This document shows, in pieces, positions 21,931 to 21,962 of a stretch of DNA of 21,962 bases; the first letter of the stretch is position 1; each line of letters starts with the position of its first letter. The DNA lies in the NCBI GenBank assembly GCA_019894765.1, contig JAGXNT010000072.1, positions 1-21,962 of the forward strand, read 5' to 3'. Below the pieces are notes generated by a model. That model saw only the letters and a list, made by a program, of their open reading frames with translations, made no database searches and was not told the origin of the DNA. The DNA is from Candidatus Heimdallarchaeota archaeon. Lineage in GTDB: Archaea > Asgardarchaeota > Heimdallarchaeia > JABLTI01. A program made the translations under genes and the position numbers.

Positions 21931-21962
21931 ATGAACAGAACCAAACAAAAAATCGAACAAAA
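21931..21962 (+). CDS. Start of a gene cut off by the window end
   Basis: ATG at 21931 with GGAG at 21917-21920, preceded by TATA and operator-like repeats. Only ten codons are seen (MNRTKQKIEQ), basic in character, so no identity can be given. Confidence 0.55.
   Translation, partial: MNRTKQKIEQ

Noticed and set aside
21772..21960. 62-codon minus-strand frame at the window end
   Set aside because: It overlaps a promoter with clear repeats and the start of a plus-strand gene; composition is Phe/Ser/Lys-rich with no domain.
1..21962. CRISPR array, insertion sequence, prophage or integrated element
   Set aside because: No regularly spaced repeats, transposase, integrase or att-like duplication at either tRNA was seen.

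Overview
The window reads as a piece of an Asgard archaeal chromosome, with a lean towards Heimdallarchaeia that I cannot prove. It is AT-rich, has archaeal-style TATA elements, mixes Shine-Dalgarno and apparently leaderless starts, and carries a tRNA intron with a bulge-helix-bulge splice structure. It is dense in eukaryote-like protein families: roadblock/longin-type domains, a Rag/Arf-like GTPase and a Rab-like GTPase. Housekeeping genes are archaeal in type (endonuclease Q, long-form AlaX, freestanding NrdD-type C-terminus) next to bacterial-type metabolic genes (GlcD/GlcF-like oxidoreductase, PlsY, CysH).

Layout. 21-2550 (minus): two-gene operon of a cysteine-rich Fe-S subunit followed by an FAD oxidoreductase. 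2761-4128 (plus): protein with two clear and one possible roadblock/longin-like repeats, converging on endonuclease Q (4121-5521, minus). 5638-6483 (plus): CPBP-like membrane protein, then tRNA-Ala(UGC) at 6548-6624. 6649-7941 (minus): GTPase with a Pro/Thr-rich linker and a roadblock-like C-terminus. After a 333-bp gene-free divergent spacer come a longin-type multi-pass membrane protein (8275-9237) and a winged-helix membrane protein (9272-10192), probably co-transcribed. 10204-10902 (minus): basic-tailed orphan. 11022-11243: NrdD glycyl-radical-type domain. 11348-11644 and 11722-12210: two convergent roadblock proteins around a hairpin. 12257-12673: orphan whose frame seems to begin further upstream. 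12854-13720: zinc-motif protein with a DENN-like core. 13754-19538 is a minus-strand run: AlaX, a 756-residue helical orphan, a zinc-ribbon protein, PlsY, CysH and an intron-containing tRNA-Lys(UUU). 19690-21447 (plus): HEAT repeats, a long acidic segment and a Rab-like GTPase in one chain. A small orphan converges on it, and the window closes with the start of a new gene behind an operator-rich promoter.

How the genes may work together. Six products carry GTPase, roadblock, longin or possible DENN domains, the families that in eukaryotes make up Rag-Ragulator-FLCN/TRAPP-type small-GTPase modules and in bacteria MglA-MglB. They are mostly single transcription units rather than one operon, so a shared pathway is inference. 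Both GTPases lack the catalytic glutamine, and the Rab-like one also lacks the switch I threonine and the DxxG glycine, suggesting scaffold or slow-cycling roles. The other genes are ordinary metabolism and nucleic-acid maintenance. PlsY in an archaeal background and a freestanding glycyl-radical domain deserve attention.
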